64,000 nucleotides of DNA from JACVRW01 sp963751105 (lineage in GTDB: Bacteria > Actinomycetota > Thermoleophilia > Solirubrobacterales > Thermoleophilaceae). Shown here in pieces: positions 18,018 to 27,092 of this stretch; the stretch's first letter is position 1, and the number at the start of each line of letters is the position of its first letter. Under the pieces are notes generated by a model that worked only from the letters and a program-made list of their open reading frames with translations, was not told the origin of the DNA and did not search any database. Position numbers and translations under genes: made by a program. The stretch lies in contig CAVVTG010000001.1 of NCBI GenBank assembly GCA_963751105.1, positions 806,001 to 870,000 of the forward strand, read 5' to 3'.

Positions 18018-18762
18018 GTGCTGCGCCGGCTCGGCTACCGGCTCGAGCCGGTGCCGCGCGCTGGACGGCTCGAGCGCTCCCATCCCGACCTCGACGCGGC
18101 CTTCGGGCCCGTCCACGCCCGCTGCGCGCCGTTCACCATGACGACGGTGGAGCGCATGTACGCGCTCTGGGAGGCGGTGCGCCACGTCTGCCGGCGGGGG
18201 GTGCCCGGCGACCTGGTGGAGTGCGGCGTCTGGCGCGGCGGCAGCTCGATGGTGGCCGCCCTGACGCTCGCCCAGGAGGGCGACGAGCGGCGTCGTCTGT
18301 GGCTCTACGACACCTTCGCCGGCATGAGCGAGCCGAGCGCGCGCGACGTGACCGTGCACGGCATGTCGGCTCGAGAGAACTGGGAGGCGATCAGCACCAC
18401 CCCCGGGGACCCGACGATGGCCGCCGCGTCGCTACAACGAGGTGCAGTCCAACATGGGCTCCACGGGCATCGCCGCAGAGCGCGTGGAGTACGTGCCCGG
18501 TCCGGTGGAGGAGACGATTCCGGGCACCGTCCCGGAGCGGATCGCCCTACTGCGCCTCGACACCGACTGGTACGAGTCCACCCGCCACGAGCTCGAGCAT
18601 CTGTGGGACCGCCTCGAGCCCGGCGGGGTCTTGATCATCGACGACTACGGCCACTGGGCCGGTGCCCGCGAAGCCGTGGACGAGTTCTTCGCCACCCGCG
18701 AAGACGCGCCGTTGCTCGGCCGCGTCGATTACACCGGGCGGGTGGGGGTGAAGCCAGGCTAA
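18018..18762 (+). CDS. TylF/MycF-family O-methyltransferase, frameshifted
   Basis: GTG 18018 is the likely start. GDLVECGVWRGGSSMVAAL is the SAM-binding region, LYDTFAGMSEPS follows, then a break near 18432, then IALLRLDTDWYESTRHELE and GGVLIIDDYGHWAGAREAV with the metal-binding aspartates of the TylF (macrocin O-methyltransferase) family. It probably methylates a sugar hydroxyl, consistent with the nearby glycan blocks. It overlaps the convergent ATPase gene by 4 bp. One inserted base would explain the frame change. Confidence 0.85.
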
Positions 18763-19262
18763 GCGGCCACATGCCCCTGTGGCTCGGACACGTATCTCTC
18801 GAAGCCGATCATGGTCTGACCGTCGCCGTTTCGCACCTCCAGGCGGTCCACGACGGCCGCGATGATCGCGATCCCTCGCCCACCCGTGGCGTCGAGCGGC
18901 GCCGGCTCGAGCGCGCTGTCGAAGCGCCCGCAGTCGGATACCTCGACCCGCAGGCCGCTGGCCGACGGCTCGGTCACGAGCAGGATGCAGTCGTTGGGCC
19001 ACGCCTCGCCGTGCTGCACGGCGTTGGCCACGGCTTCGCTGGTGGCGAGAATCAGGTCGCGCGTCGCTTCGCGGTCGAGTCCGGCGACCTTGGCGGCCTC
19101 GGAGACGATTTCCCGTGCAGTTGACACGCTGACGGGCGCGGCTCGAAGCCACGTCTCGTGCCGTTTGTGCGTATTCGTGTTCGTGGTGGGCCGACGCCGG
19201 CCAGACCGCGCCGGTGCCCGCCTCGAGCGATAGGGGTTCGCTCTCATCGGTCCTTCCTCCAT
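18759..19262 (-). CDS. Anti-sigma regulatory factor-like ATP-binding protein (HATPase, RsbW type)
   Basis: 167 residues; an internal ATG at 19247 is an alternative start. The Bergerat fold is visible as the N-box ATSEAVANAVQHGE and the G-box region DATGGRGIAIIAAV. There is no dimerisation/phosphoacceptor domain, so it is a lone kinase of the SpoIIAB/RsbW type, which phosphorylates an antagonist or binds a sigma factor. No partner sigma factor or STAS antagonist lies next to it. A SpoIIAA-like protein at 32280 is distant and of another subfamily. Confidence 0.85.
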   Translation of the reverse strand: MEEGPMRANPYRSRRAPARSGRRRPTTNTNTHKRHETWLRAAPVSVSTAREIVSEAAKVAGLDREATRDLILATSEAVANAVQHGEAWPNDCILLVTEPSASGLRVEVSDCGRFDSALEPAPLDATGGRGIAIIAAVVDRLEVRNGDGQTMIGFERYVSEPQGHVAA

Positions 19263-19327
19263 GCGTTGGCAAGAACGCCAACCGGGACGTACCGCATCCC
19301 GGTTCGGACATTGCTGTACCGGGAGCT

Positions 19328-20560
19328 CTAGCCCGGTCGCTCGAGCGTCAGCGCGCAGGCCACGCCGTGGCCCCGACTGAGGGCGAGCTCGAGGCGTGCC
19401 ATCAGCCGTGGAAGGAAGAAAGCGATAAGTAGCGCGGCCAGGGCAGCGGCTCCCCCGGCGGAGAGGGCGTCGCTCGCGCTCGCTGGGGAGGATTCCGCCG
19501 GAGCGGGCCAGGGTGCATCCGGTGCGGGCGCCTCGTGTTCCTGCGCTGCTCGCGGAGGAGCCACGCGGGACTGGGTCGGCGAATCGGCGGCCGGGAGGAC
19601 AGGCGCGACCGCGGCGGGCGGCGCCGAATCGATGGTGAGGGCCGTGGGGGCGAACGGGGTCGCTGCGGGCCCCAGGTCGAGCGCCGACCCGAGCGCGCCA
19701 AAGCTCTCGAGCTCGCGCAGCAGCGCGTCCAGCGCCGGGCCTTCCAACCCGGAGCCGCGCAGGGCGGTGATCAGGCCGGCGGTCGCGACCTGCGTTTCGG
19801 CGAGCTGCACCTGAACCCGATGGAGCAACTGGCGCGTCTCCTCGCCGGCCACGCCGAGGCCATCGATGCGACCATCCAGCGCCAGCAGGACCGGCTCCAG
19901 ACGCTCGAGCCTCGAGCGCAGCCGGTTCAGGTCGCTCGCCGGCGGCGTGACTCCGCTGCTCAGCTGTCGGCGGATGGATTCGACGTCCGCCTGAATCGCG
20001 CGCAGTTCACGCTCCACCGTGGGAAGCACCTGTTCGAGGCGGGGGAGTCCAAGGCTCGTGTCGGCGGGCGCCGGCGCGGGCGTCCCATGAGGCTGACCGG
20101 CCGACGGCCTCGAGGCGACGGACCCGGACGCGGCTGGAGCATCCCCGGGGCTGTCGGCCGGCGCGCCCTGGTTCGGCTCTTCGGCTGCGGGCTGCGGTGT
20201 TTCGTCTGCCGGTGGGCTCGCCGGCTCAGCGATCTCCGTTGGCGTGGCCTGGGTCGGAGGCGCGCTCACCACCTCTGGAGGCGCTGCCACAAGGATCTCC
20301 ACCGGGACCTCCACCGGCTCCGGCGGCGGCGGAGCCGCGGCCTCGGGCGGGCTCGTGGGGGAGACGTCCTGCAACGAGTCCTGCGGGGGCGCCGGGTCCG
20401 CCAGCGCCGGGGTCACGGCAGTCACCGGGTCAGGCGTGATGGTGGTGGTGCTGTCCGGCGCCACCGGCGCAGCCTCGCCCTGCGCAAAGGCGCTCGGAGA
20501 ACCCAGCGCAAGCACGGCCAACGAGGCGAGAGCAGCGGCGAGCAGCAAGCGTCGAGGCAT
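19328..20560 (-). CDS. Exported Pro/Ala-rich protein with coiled coil and C-terminal membrane helix
   Basis: About 410 residues from ATG 20558-20560; a GTG 21 bases upstream (20581) is also possible. It has a Sec signal (RRLLLAAALASLAVLALG, then SAFAQ), a long Pro/Ala/Glu-rich low-complexity region (about 30-170), and a helical region with heptads (LPRLEQVLPTVERELRAIQA and the following 120 residues). A C-terminal hydrophobic helix (AGGAAALAALLIAFFLP) is followed by a short basic tail. It looks like a cell-wall-spanning or surface-anchored protein. No family recognised. Confidence 0.65.
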   Translation of the reverse strand: MPRRLLLAAALASLAVLALGSPSAFAQGEAAPVAPDSTTTITPDPVTAVTPALADPAPPQDSLQDVSPTSPPEAAAPPPPEPVEVPVEILVAAPPEVVSAPPTQATPTEIAEPASPPADETPQPAAEEPNQGAPADSPGDAPAASGSVASRPSAGQPHGTPAPAPADTSLGLPRLEQVLPTVERELRAIQADVESIRRQLSSGVTPPASDLNRLRSRLERLEPVLLALDGRIDGLGVAGEETRQLLHRVQVQLAETQVATAGLITALRGSGLEGPALDALLRELESFGALGSALDLGPAATPFAPTALTIDSAPPAAVAPVLPAADSPTQSRVAPPRAAQEHEAPAPDAPWPAPAESSPASASDALSAGGAAALAALLIAFFLPRLMARLELALSRGHGVACALTLERPG

Positions 20561-20661
20561 AGGCCGATCCCATCCTCTCACGACCTGGGGCGGAGCGACA
20601 GCAATATTTTCTCGGTTGACCCAAACGGGCCCGATACGTACCCGACCACTTGCGGAAGGCC

Positions 20662-22467
20662 CTACAGCGCCGGTTGCTTGCGTACGCGAGCCTGTTTGAC
20701 CCGCGCAACGGCGTCGAGCTCGGCTTTGCGTAAGCGGATGGCGTCGGGGGTGACCTCCACCGCCTCGTCCTCGCGGATGAACTCCAGAGCCTGATCCAAG
20801 GAAAGCCTGTGGTGGGGCACGAGCTTGACCGTCTCGTCGGAGCCGGCAGCGCGCATGTTGGTCAGCTTCTTCTCGCGCACGGCGTTCACGTCGAGGTCGC
20901 CGGCGCGCGCGTTCTCGCCCACCACCATGCCCTCGTAGACCTCCTCGCCCGGTCCCACGAACAGCTGTCCGCGCTCCTGCATCTTCAGCAGTGCAAACGT
21001 CGCCGTGGGCCCCGGCCGGTCGGCCACCAGCGAGCCGGTGGGCCGGGTGCTGATGTCGCCCTGCCAGGGCTCGTAGCCCTCGAAGACCGAGTGCAGGATG
21101 CCCGAGCCGCGCGTCTCGGTCAGGAACTCGGTGCGAAAGCCGATCAGGCCGCGGGTGGGAACGAGGAACTCGAGTCGCACCCAGCCAGTGCCGTGGTTGA
21201 CCATGTCGCTCATGCGCCCCTTACGCAACGCGAGCATCTGCGTGACCACGCCGAGGAAGTCGTCGGGCACGTCGATCGACAACCGCTCGATCGGCTCGTG
21301 CAGCTCGCCGTCCACCTCGCGCGTGACCACCTGAGGCTTGCCCACGGTGAGCTCGAACCCCTCGCGTCGCATCGCCTCCACCAGCACGGCCAGCTGCAGC
21401 TCGCCGCGGCCCTGAACCTCCCAGGTGTCGCGGCGCTCGATCTCGAGCACCCGGATGGCCACGTTGCCCACGAGCTCCTGGTTCAGCCGGTCCTGCACCT
21501 GGCGCGCCGTCAGGCGGTCACCCGAGCGGCCCGCCAGAGGCGAGGTGTTGGTGCCGATGGTCACCCCGAGCGCCGGCTCCTCGACCGCGATCACCGGCAG
21601 CGGCCGCGGGTCGGCGGCGTCGGCGATCGTCTCGCCGATGGTGATCTCCGGGAACCCGGCCAGCGCGATGATCTCGCCCGGCCCGGCCTCGTCGGCGGCC
21701 GTGCGGGCCAGGCCCTCGGTGACGTACAGCTCGGTGACGCGCACGTTCTCCACCGATCCGTCGCGCCGGCACCAGGCCACGGTCTGCCCGCGCCGGATCG
21801 TGCCGTGGTGCACGCGACAGAGCGCCAGGCGGCCCACGTACGGATCGGCGTCCAGGTTCGTGACCCGCGCCTGCAGGGGATGCGAGGGGTCGAACGAGGG
21901 CGCCGGGATCCGATCGACGAGGAGCTCGAACAGCGGGCGCAGGTCGGTGCCCTCCTCGCCCTCGGCCAGCGAGGCCCAGCCCGCCCGGGCGTTGGTGTAG
22001 ACGATCGGGAACTCGATCTGCTCGTCGTTGGCGTCGAGGTCGAGGAAGAGCTCGTAGATCTCGTTCACCACCTCGGCGATGCGTGCGTCCGGGCGGTCGA
22101 CCTTGTTGACCACCAGCACCACCGGCAGGCCGCCCTCGAGCGCCTTGCGCAGCACGAAGCGGGTCTGGGGGAGCGGCCCCTCCGAGGCGTCCACCAGCAG
22201 CATCACGCCGTCGACCATGGTCAGCCCGCGCTCCACCTCGCCGCCGAAGTCGGCGTGGCCCGGCGTGTCCACCAGGTTGAGCTTGACCTCGCCGTAGCGC
22301 ACCGCGGCGTTCTTGGCCAGGATGGTGATGCCGCGCTCGCGCTCCTGGTCCATCGAATCCATCACGCGGTCGGTCAGCGTCTCGTGCGCGCTGAACACCC
22401 CGGATTGGCGCAGCATGGCGTCGACCAGCGTGGTCTTGCCGTGATCGACGTGGGCGATGATCGCCAC
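20662..22467 (-). CDS. typA: Translational GTPase TypA/BipA
   Basis: 601 residues. G1 AHVDHGKTTLVDAML, the ERGITI switch I, G3 DTPGHADFGGEVER and G4 NKVDRPDAR are present, followed by EF-G-like domains III and V and the TypA C-terminal domain. It is a ribosome-associated GTPase active in stress and ribosome assembly. The visible start is GTG 22465-22467, but the family N-terminus (DIRNVAIIAH) begins a few codons upstream in frame, so an unusual start codon or small sequence error is possible. It follows the M20 hydrolase gene by 37 bp. Confidence 0.96.
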   Translation of the reverse strand: MAIIAHVDHGKTTLVDAMLRQSGVFSAHETLTDRVMDSMDQERERGITILAKNAAVRYGEVKLNLVDTPGHADFGGEVERGLTMVDGVMLLVDASEGPLPQTRFVLRKALEGGLPVVLVVNKVDRPDARIAEVVNEIYELFLDLDANDEQIEFPIVYTNARAGWASLAEGEEGTDLRPLFELLVDRIPAPSFDPSHPLQARVTNLDADPYVGRLALCRVHHGTIRRGQTVAWCRRDGSVENVRVTELYVTEGLARTAADEAGPGEIIALAGFPEITIGETIADAADPRPLPVIAVEEPALGVTIGTNTSPLAGRSGDRLTARQVQDRLNQELVGNVAIRVLEIERRDTWEVQGRGELQLAVLVEAMRREGFELTVGKPQVVTREVDGELHEPIERLSIDVPDDFLGVVTQMLALRKGRMSDMVNHGTGWVRLEFLVPTRGLIGFRTEFLTETRGSGILHSVFEGYEPWQGDISTRPTGSLVADRPGPTATFALLKMQERGQLFVGPGEEVYEGMVVGENARAGDLDVNAVREKKLTNMRAAGSDETVKLVPHHRLSLDQALEFIREDEAVEVTPDAIRLRKAELDAVARVKQARVRKQPAL

Positions 22468-22504
22468 GTTGCGTATGTCGCTGCGCGAGGCCAGACGTTC
22501 GACG

Positions 22505-23791
22505 CTAGCGGAGCAGCGCCTGGGCGACGGAGCGATAACAGTCCACCGCGAGCGCCAGGTCGCGCACGTCGATGCGCTCGTCGCGGGCGTGAACCACCGA
22601 GTTGACCTGCTCCATCGTCATGTGCCGCTGCGGGAAGAAGCCGTAGGCGATCAGGTCCGGGAAGGCCGAGCGGAAGGTCACCGAGTCGGCGTAGCCCGTG
22701 CAGATCGAGGGCAGGCAGAGCGCGCCGGGGTCGCTGCCCTCGATCCAGTCGCGCAGGGCGTCCATCAGGGCCGACTCGGGCGGCGAGCCGTTGCCGGGCA
22801 CCCGCTCGGTGAACTCCAGCCGGTAGCCGTCCGGGCCGAGGACCTCGCGCACGCGCTCGAGCACCTGGCGCTCCTCCATCCCCGGCGGCACCCGGCAGTC
22901 CACGTGCAGCCTCGCCTCGTCCGGGATCACGTTCATCGTGGCCGACGCGTCGACCATCGTCGGAGCGAGCGTCACCCGCAGCAAGGGCTCCACCAGCGGT
23001 GCGAACGACGGCGCGCGCTCGGCCAGCTGGGCCAGCGCGGCTGCCGGGTCGCCGTCCAGCTCGATCCCGAGGCCGCGCAGCAGCGCCCGGGCGCCGGGCG
23101 TCACGTCCCAGCCGGGTCGCCTCGTGGCCATCGAGTCGAGCAAAGGAGCGAGCTTGAGCAGAGCGTTGTCGGCGGCGTCGGGGATCGAAGCGTGGCCGGC
23201 CACCCCGTCGGTGGACAGTGTGAAGCGAAACACGCCCTTCGCGGCCACGGCCACCTCGTACGTCCGCGCGCCGCCGACGGAGAAGGCGGTGCCCATGCCC
23301 TCGTCCAAGAGGTAGTCGCAGCGCACGAGGTCCGGTCGCTCGGCGCACACCCACTCGGCGCCGGTGCCGCCCACCTCCTCGTCGGCCACCGAGATCACCA
23401 CCAGGTCGCCACGAGCCGGGCGCCAGCCCTCGCGCACGAGTGAGCAGGCCGCCACCACCTCGGCCACGGTCTGCGACTTCATGTCCTGGGCCCCGCGGCC
23501 CCATACGCAGCCGTCGGCCAGCGCGCCCGACCACGGATCGTGTTGCCAGCCGCGCGGATCCGCGGTCACCGTGTCCACGTGGGAGAGCAGGCCGAGCACC
23601 GGCCCGGGCGCCTCTCCGCGCAGCCGCGCCACGAGGTTGAGCCTCGTCGGGTCCGGGCCCACGAGTTCGATCTCGAACCCCGCCGCCCGCAGCGGCCTGG
23701 CGATCAGCTCCTGCGCGACGGTCTCGTTGCCGGGCGGGTTCACGTTGTTGATGCGCAGCAGGTCGCGCAGCAGGGCCACCGCCTCGTCCAT
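22505..23791 (-). CDS. M20/M25/M40 family metallo-hydrolase (DapE/ArgE-like)
   Basis: 428 residues. The di-zinc ligand motifs are in order: LLSHVDTVTAD (His and nearby Asp), WGRGAQDMKSQ (bridging Asp), VADEEVGGTGAEW (catalytic Glu pair), and VVHARDERID near the C-terminus (His). The lid dimerisation domain lies between about 190 and 310. These enzymes hydrolyse N-acyl or peptide amides. Whether the substrate is succinyl-diaminopimelate, acetyl-ornithine or a dipeptide cannot be decided. Divergent from the aldo/keto reductase gene. Confidence 0.9.
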   Translation of the reverse strand: MDEAVALLRDLLRINNVNPPGNETVAQELIARPLRAAGFEIELVGPDPTRLNLVARLRGEAPGPVLGLLSHVDTVTADPRGWQHDPWSGALADGCVWGRGAQDMKSQTVAEVVAACSLVREGWRPARGDLVVISVADEEVGGTGAEWVCAERPDLVRCDYLLDEGMGTAFSVGGARTYEVAVAAKGVFRFTLSTDGVAGHASIPDAADNALLKLAPLLDSMATRRPGWDVTPGARALLRGLGIELDGDPAAALAQLAERAPSFAPLVEPLLRVTLAPTMVDASATMNVIPDEARLHVDCRVPPGMEERQVLERVREVLGPDGYRLEFTERVPGNGSPPESALMDALRDWIEGSDPGALCLPSICTGYADSVTFRSAFPDLIAYGFFPQRHMTMEQVNSVVHARDERIDVRDLALAVDCYRSVAQALLR

Positions 23792-23815
23792 GACCGAGCG
23801 ATGCTAACCGGCCAC

Positions 23816-23821
23816 TAGTCT
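23816..23821 (+). promoter_or_regulatory. Putative -10 (TAGTCT) of aldo/keto reductase gene
   Basis: TAGTCT ends 8 bases before ATG 23830, so the transcription start would fall at or next to the start codon (leaderless mRNA). There is no Shine-Dalgarno sequence before this ATG. The same TAGTCTCGA string recurs before 25690. Confidence 0.5.
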
Positions 23822-23829
23822 CGACGGCC

Positions 23830-24852
23830 ATGGAGCACCGTCAGCTGGGCCGCACTGGAGTGGAGGTCAGCCCGCTGTGCCTCGGGGCGATGATGTTCGG
23901 CGCCTGGGGCGAGACCGACCACGACGAGTCGATCCGCATCATCCACCGCGCGCTCGACGCCGGGATCAACTTCATCGACACCGCCGACGTCTATTCGCGC
24001 GGCGAGTCCGAGGAGATCGTCGGCAAGGCGCTGGCCGGCGGCCGCCGCGACAACGTCGTGCTGGCCACCAAGTTCCACGGCAAGATGGGCGACGACCCCA
24101 ACGAGTTCGGCAACTCGCGCCGCTGGATCATGCGCGAGGTGGACAACAGCCTGCGCCGGCTCGGCACCGACTGGATCGACCTCTACCAGGTCCACCGCCC
24201 GGAGATCGACACCGACATCGACGAGACGCTCGGCGCGCTCACCGACCTCGTGCGCGCGGGCAAGGTCCGCTACATCGGCAGCTCGACCTTCCCGCCCAGC
24301 CAGGTGGTGGAGGCGCAGTGGATGGCCGAGAAGCGGGGGCGCGAGCGCTTCGTCTGCGAGCAGCCGCCCTACTCGCTGCTCCACCGCGGCGTGGAGGCCG
24401 AGCTGCTGCCCGTGTGCCGGCGCTACGGCATGGGCGTGATCCCCTGGAGCCCGCTCGCCGGCGGCTGGCTGTCCGGCAAGTGGCGCAAGGGCGCCGACGA
24501 CCTCACCTCGCGCCGCTCCCAGATGATCCCCGACCGCTACGACCTGTCGCTGCCCGAGAACCAGGCCAAGCTCGACGCGGCCGACGCCCTGGGCAGCCTG
24601 GCCGACGAGACCGGCATCTCGCTCATCGAGATGGCGCTGGCCTTCGTGATCCGCCACCCGGCGGTGACCGCGGCGATCATCGGCCCGCGCACGATGGAGC
24701 ACCTCGAGTCGCAGCTGCCCGCGGCCGAGGTCGAGCTGTCGGCCGACGTGCTCGACCGGATCGACGAGATCGTCCCGCCGGGCCGGAACGTCAACCCGGG
24801 TGACCAGGGCTGGACCAACCCGGCGCTCGAGCCCGAGGCGCGACGCCGCTAG
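23830..24852 (+). CDS. Aldo/keto reductase
   Basis: 340 residues forming a complete TIM-barrel AKR. Catalytic Asp and Tyr are in FIDTADVYSRGESEE, Lys in LATKFHGKMG and His in DLYQVHRPE. The NADPH site is in the C-terminal part around AIIGPRTMEHLESQL. Closest in style to the YajO/YghZ-type general aldo/keto reductases. Substrate unknown. Convergent with the SDR gene, with one base between the stops. Confidence 0.94.
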   Translation: MEHRQLGRTGVEVSPLCLGAMMFGAWGETDHDESIRIIHRALDAGINFIDTADVYSRGESEEIVGKALAGGRRDNVVLATKFHGKMGDDPNEFGNSRRWIMREVDNSLRRLGTDWIDLYQVHRPEIDTDIDETLGALTDLVRAGKVRYIGSSTFPPSQVVEAQWMAEKRGRERFVCEQPPYSLLHRGVEAELLPVCRRYGMGVIPWSPLAGGWLSGKWRKGADDLTSRRSQMIPDRYDLSLPENQAKLDAADALGSLADETGISLIEMALAFVIRHPAVTAAIIGPRTMEHLESQLPAAEVELSADVLDRIDEIVPPGRNVNPGDQGWTNPALEPEARRR

Positions 24853-24853
24853 A

Positions 24854-25669
24854 TCAGCGCCAGGGCAGGACCGTCAGGTGCTGCACGAGCTCGCCCCGCC
24901 AGTGCGGCTCCAGGGGGCCGGTGGCCAACCTCAGTACGTCGACCGCGGCCTCGTCCGGGGACTGAGCCGCTGACATGTCCTCGAACCAGGGACGAGAGGC
25001 CTCGGTGTCCACCAGCCCTGGACAGGCGGCGGCGATGAAACGGTCCGGCGCCAGCGTGCGCCCCAACGCCCTCATGGCGGCCACCTGGCCCACCTTCGAT
25101 GGAATGTTGATCCAGCTCGGCCACTCCTCGGCTTCCCCGCGCTCGACGGCCGTCACGTAGTCGTCCATCACCTTGTCGAGCTGATCGAGCGAGTCGGTCT
25201 CGAAGCGATCGTGAAGCGACGCCGGCAGCTCGCGCAGCGTGCCGAACGAGCTCGCCACGACGATCATCCGGCCACCGGGAGCCAGCCGCGGGCCGAAGGC
25301 GCGCAGCATCCGCGTGGTGCCGTGGTTGTTCGTGTGCACGAAGCCCCGAACCTGCTCGGGGAAGGGCACGTCCCGCACGATGCGCGCGGCGGCGTTCGAG
25401 ATCACCACGTCGGCCGGACCGGCGAGCTCGCTGAGCCGTGCGACCGAGTCCGCGTCGGTCACGTCCATCACCTCGGGGATCACGCTCAGTCCCGCGTCAC
25501 CCAGCTCCGCGGCGGCCCGCTCCACTCGGTCCGCGTCCCGTCCGGTCAGGTAGACGCGATCGCCGTCCTCGTCGAAGTGCTCGGCCAGGCCACGAACGAG
25601 TGCGAGCCCGAGGCCCTGATTCGCTCCCGTGACCAGCGCGACTCGAGCCACCGGGCCAACGCTACTCAC
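24854..25669 (-). CDS. SDR family protein with altered catalytic tyrosine
   Basis: 271 residues. The cofactor motif TGANQGLGLALVRGL and the NAA structural motif (VISNAAARIV) are clear, and a serine sits in VVASSFGTL. Where classical SDRs carry YxxxK the sequence reads NIPSKVGQ, so the lysine is kept but the tyrosine is an asparagine. The overall pattern resembles carbonyl reductase-like SDRs. Either the proton donor is elsewhere or the protein is not a standard oxidoreductase. GTG 25669 is used; GTG 25651 is an alternative. Confidence 0.85.
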   Translation of the reverse strand: MSSVGPVARVALVTGANQGLGLALVRGLAEHFDEDGDRVYLTGRDADRVERAAAELGDAGLSVIPEVMDVTDADSVARLSELAGPADVVISNAAARIVRDVPFPEQVRGFVHTNNHGTTRMLRAFGPRLAPGGRMIVVASSFGTLRELPASLHDRFETDSLDQLDKVMDDYVTAVERGEAEEWPSWINIPSKVGQVAAMRALGRTLAPDRFIAAACPGLVDTEASRPWFEDMSAAQSPDEAAVDVLRLATGPLEPHWRGELVQHLTVLPWR

Positions 25670-25673
25670 CCTC

Positions 25674-25679
25674 TAGTCT
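25674..25679 (+). promoter_or_regulatory. Putative -10 (TAGTCT) of LLM oxidoreductase gene
   Basis: TAGTCT ends 10 bases before ATG 25690. It repeats the CTAGTCTCGA string found upstream of the aldo/keto reductase and leaves no space for a ribosome binding site, so a leaderless or near-leaderless mRNA is likely. Confidence 0.45.
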
Positions 25680-25689
25680 CGAAATCACC

Positions 25690-26715
25690 ATGCGCCTGAG
25701 CGTCCTCGACCAGGCTCCGATCTCGGAGGGCTCCACCGCCGCCGACGCCCTGCGCAACAGCGTCGACCTCGGCCGGCTGGCCGACGAGCTCGGCTACCAC
25801 CGCCACTGGGTGGCCGAGCACCACGGCACGCCCGCGCTGGCCTGCGCGGCGCCCGAGGTGCTGATCGAGGCCATCGCGGCGGCCACCACGCGGATCCGCG
25901 TGGGCAGCGGCGGCGTGATGCTGCCCCACTACAGCCCGCTCAAGGTGGCCGAGCAGTTCAGCATGCTGAGTGGGCTCCACCCCGAGCGCATCGACCTCGG
26001 TCTGGGGCGGGCGCCCGGCACCGACCCGGTGACCACCATCGCCCTGCAGCGCGACCGTCGCCAGCGCCCCGTGGACGACTTTCCGGAGCAGCTGGTGGAG
26101 CTGCTCGGCCTGCTCGAGGGCCGCCTGGGTCCCCGGCATCCGTTCGCCCGCCTGGCCGGCAGCCTGCCGGGCCGTCCCGAGCGCCCCGAGGTGTGGCTGC
26201 TGGGCTCGTCGCCCCAGAGCGCCATCTGGGCCGCGGAGCTGGGGCTGCCCTACTCGTTCGCCGACTTCATCAACCCCAACGGCGCCGCGATCGCCGCCGA
26301 CTACCGCGGCCGCTTCGTCGACTCCGAACGCCTCGGCGCCCCGCTGGTGATGGCCGCCGTGATCGCGATCTGTGCGGAGACCGACGAGGAGGCCGAGCGG
26401 CTGGCCGCCCCCAGCCGCATGATGCTCTCGCTCCTGCGCCAGGGGCAGCTGGTGGAGATCCCGCCGGTGGACAAGGCTCTGCGCTACCTGGAGACGCGGA
26501 GTAAGCCGGCGGAGGGCTCCGGTCGCCGCGCGATCATCGGCTCACCGGCCACGGTGCGCGCGGGCCTCGAGGAGGTGGCGGCCGAGTACGGCGCCGAGGA
26601 GCTGGCGATCCTCACCATCACCCACGGTCACGAGGAGCGCCGGCGCTCCTACGAGCTGATCGCCGAGGAGCTCGGCTTGGCCGCGCCGGCCGCAGCCGAG
26701 CTCAGCCGCGCCTGA
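25690..26715 (+). CDS. LLM class flavin-dependent oxidoreductase
   Basis: 341 residues of the bacterial luciferase-like TIM barrel. It begins RLSVLDQAPISEGSTA and contains RHWVAEHHGTPALACAAPE, VGSGGVMLPHYSPLKVAEQF and DLGLGRAPGTDP, which is the MsnO8-like branch of the family. It likely uses FMNH2 or F420 to oxidise an unknown substrate. Its 3' end overlaps the convergent membrane protein gene by 67 bp. Confidence 0.93.
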   Translation: MRLSVLDQAPISEGSTAADALRNSVDLGRLADELGYHRHWVAEHHGTPALACAAPEVLIEAIAAATTRIRVGSGGVMLPHYSPLKVAEQFSMLSGLHPERIDLGLGRAPGTDPVTTIALQRDRRQRPVDDFPEQLVELLGLLEGRLGPRHPFARLAGSLPGRPERPEVWLLGSSPQSAIWAAELGLPYSFADFINPNGAAIAADYRGRFVDSERLGAPLVMAAVIAICAETDEEAERLAAPSRMMLSLLRQGQLVEIPPVDKALRYLETRSKPAEGSGRRAIIGSPATVRAGLEEVAAEYGAEELAILTITHGHEERRRSYELIAEELGLAAPAAAELSRA

Positions 26716-27056
26716 AGCCCGGCGAACACGGCTACCACCAGCGCCTGAAGCACGATCCACACCGTGCCCACGGTGGTCACGTCGTCGGGGCTGAGCGTGG
26801 CCAGCACGAGCGAGCCGATCGCCCAGTCGACGTTCGCGATGGCCACGGCCAGGACGGCGCCTCTCGACATCGCCGGGCGCGTGGCGACGAACCACACGAC
26901 GGCGGCGAAGACGAGCAGGAAGGCGCCGATGGGGCGCAGCACCGAGGCGTCCAGGCCGAGTAGATCCTCCAGTGGTCCGGCCAGGGCGAGGTAGGCGGCG
27001 CCGTTCACGCCGGTGACCACGGCGTCGAGCTTGAGTACGAGGCGGAGCGTGTTCAT
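26649..27056 (-). CDS. Four-helix integral membrane protein, unknown
   Basis: 135 residues with four hydrophobic segments separated by short loops (VLRPIGAFLLVFAAVVWFVA and VGTVWIVLQALVVAVFAGL among them). It lies 36 bp after the MmyB-like regulator on the same strand, so it is probably the regulator's partner or target. No Pfam-style family name is claimed. Confidence 0.75.
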   Translation of the reverse strand: MNTLRLVLKLDAVVTGVNGAAYLALAGPLEDLLGLDASVLRPIGAFLLVFAAVVWFVATRPAMSRGAVLAVAIANVDWAIGSLVLATLSPDDVTTVGTVWIVLQALVVAVFAGLQARLSSAAAGAAKPSSSAISS

Positions 27057-27092
27057 GGCTCCGAGGATGCCGCGACCCGGTGGGCGCGTCGA

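Noticed and set aside
20809..22605. 598-codon plus-strand frame opposite typA
   Set aside because: It is antisense to a highly conserved GTPase. Composition (Val/Gln/His/Asp/Arg) and lack of motifs mark it as a shadow frame.
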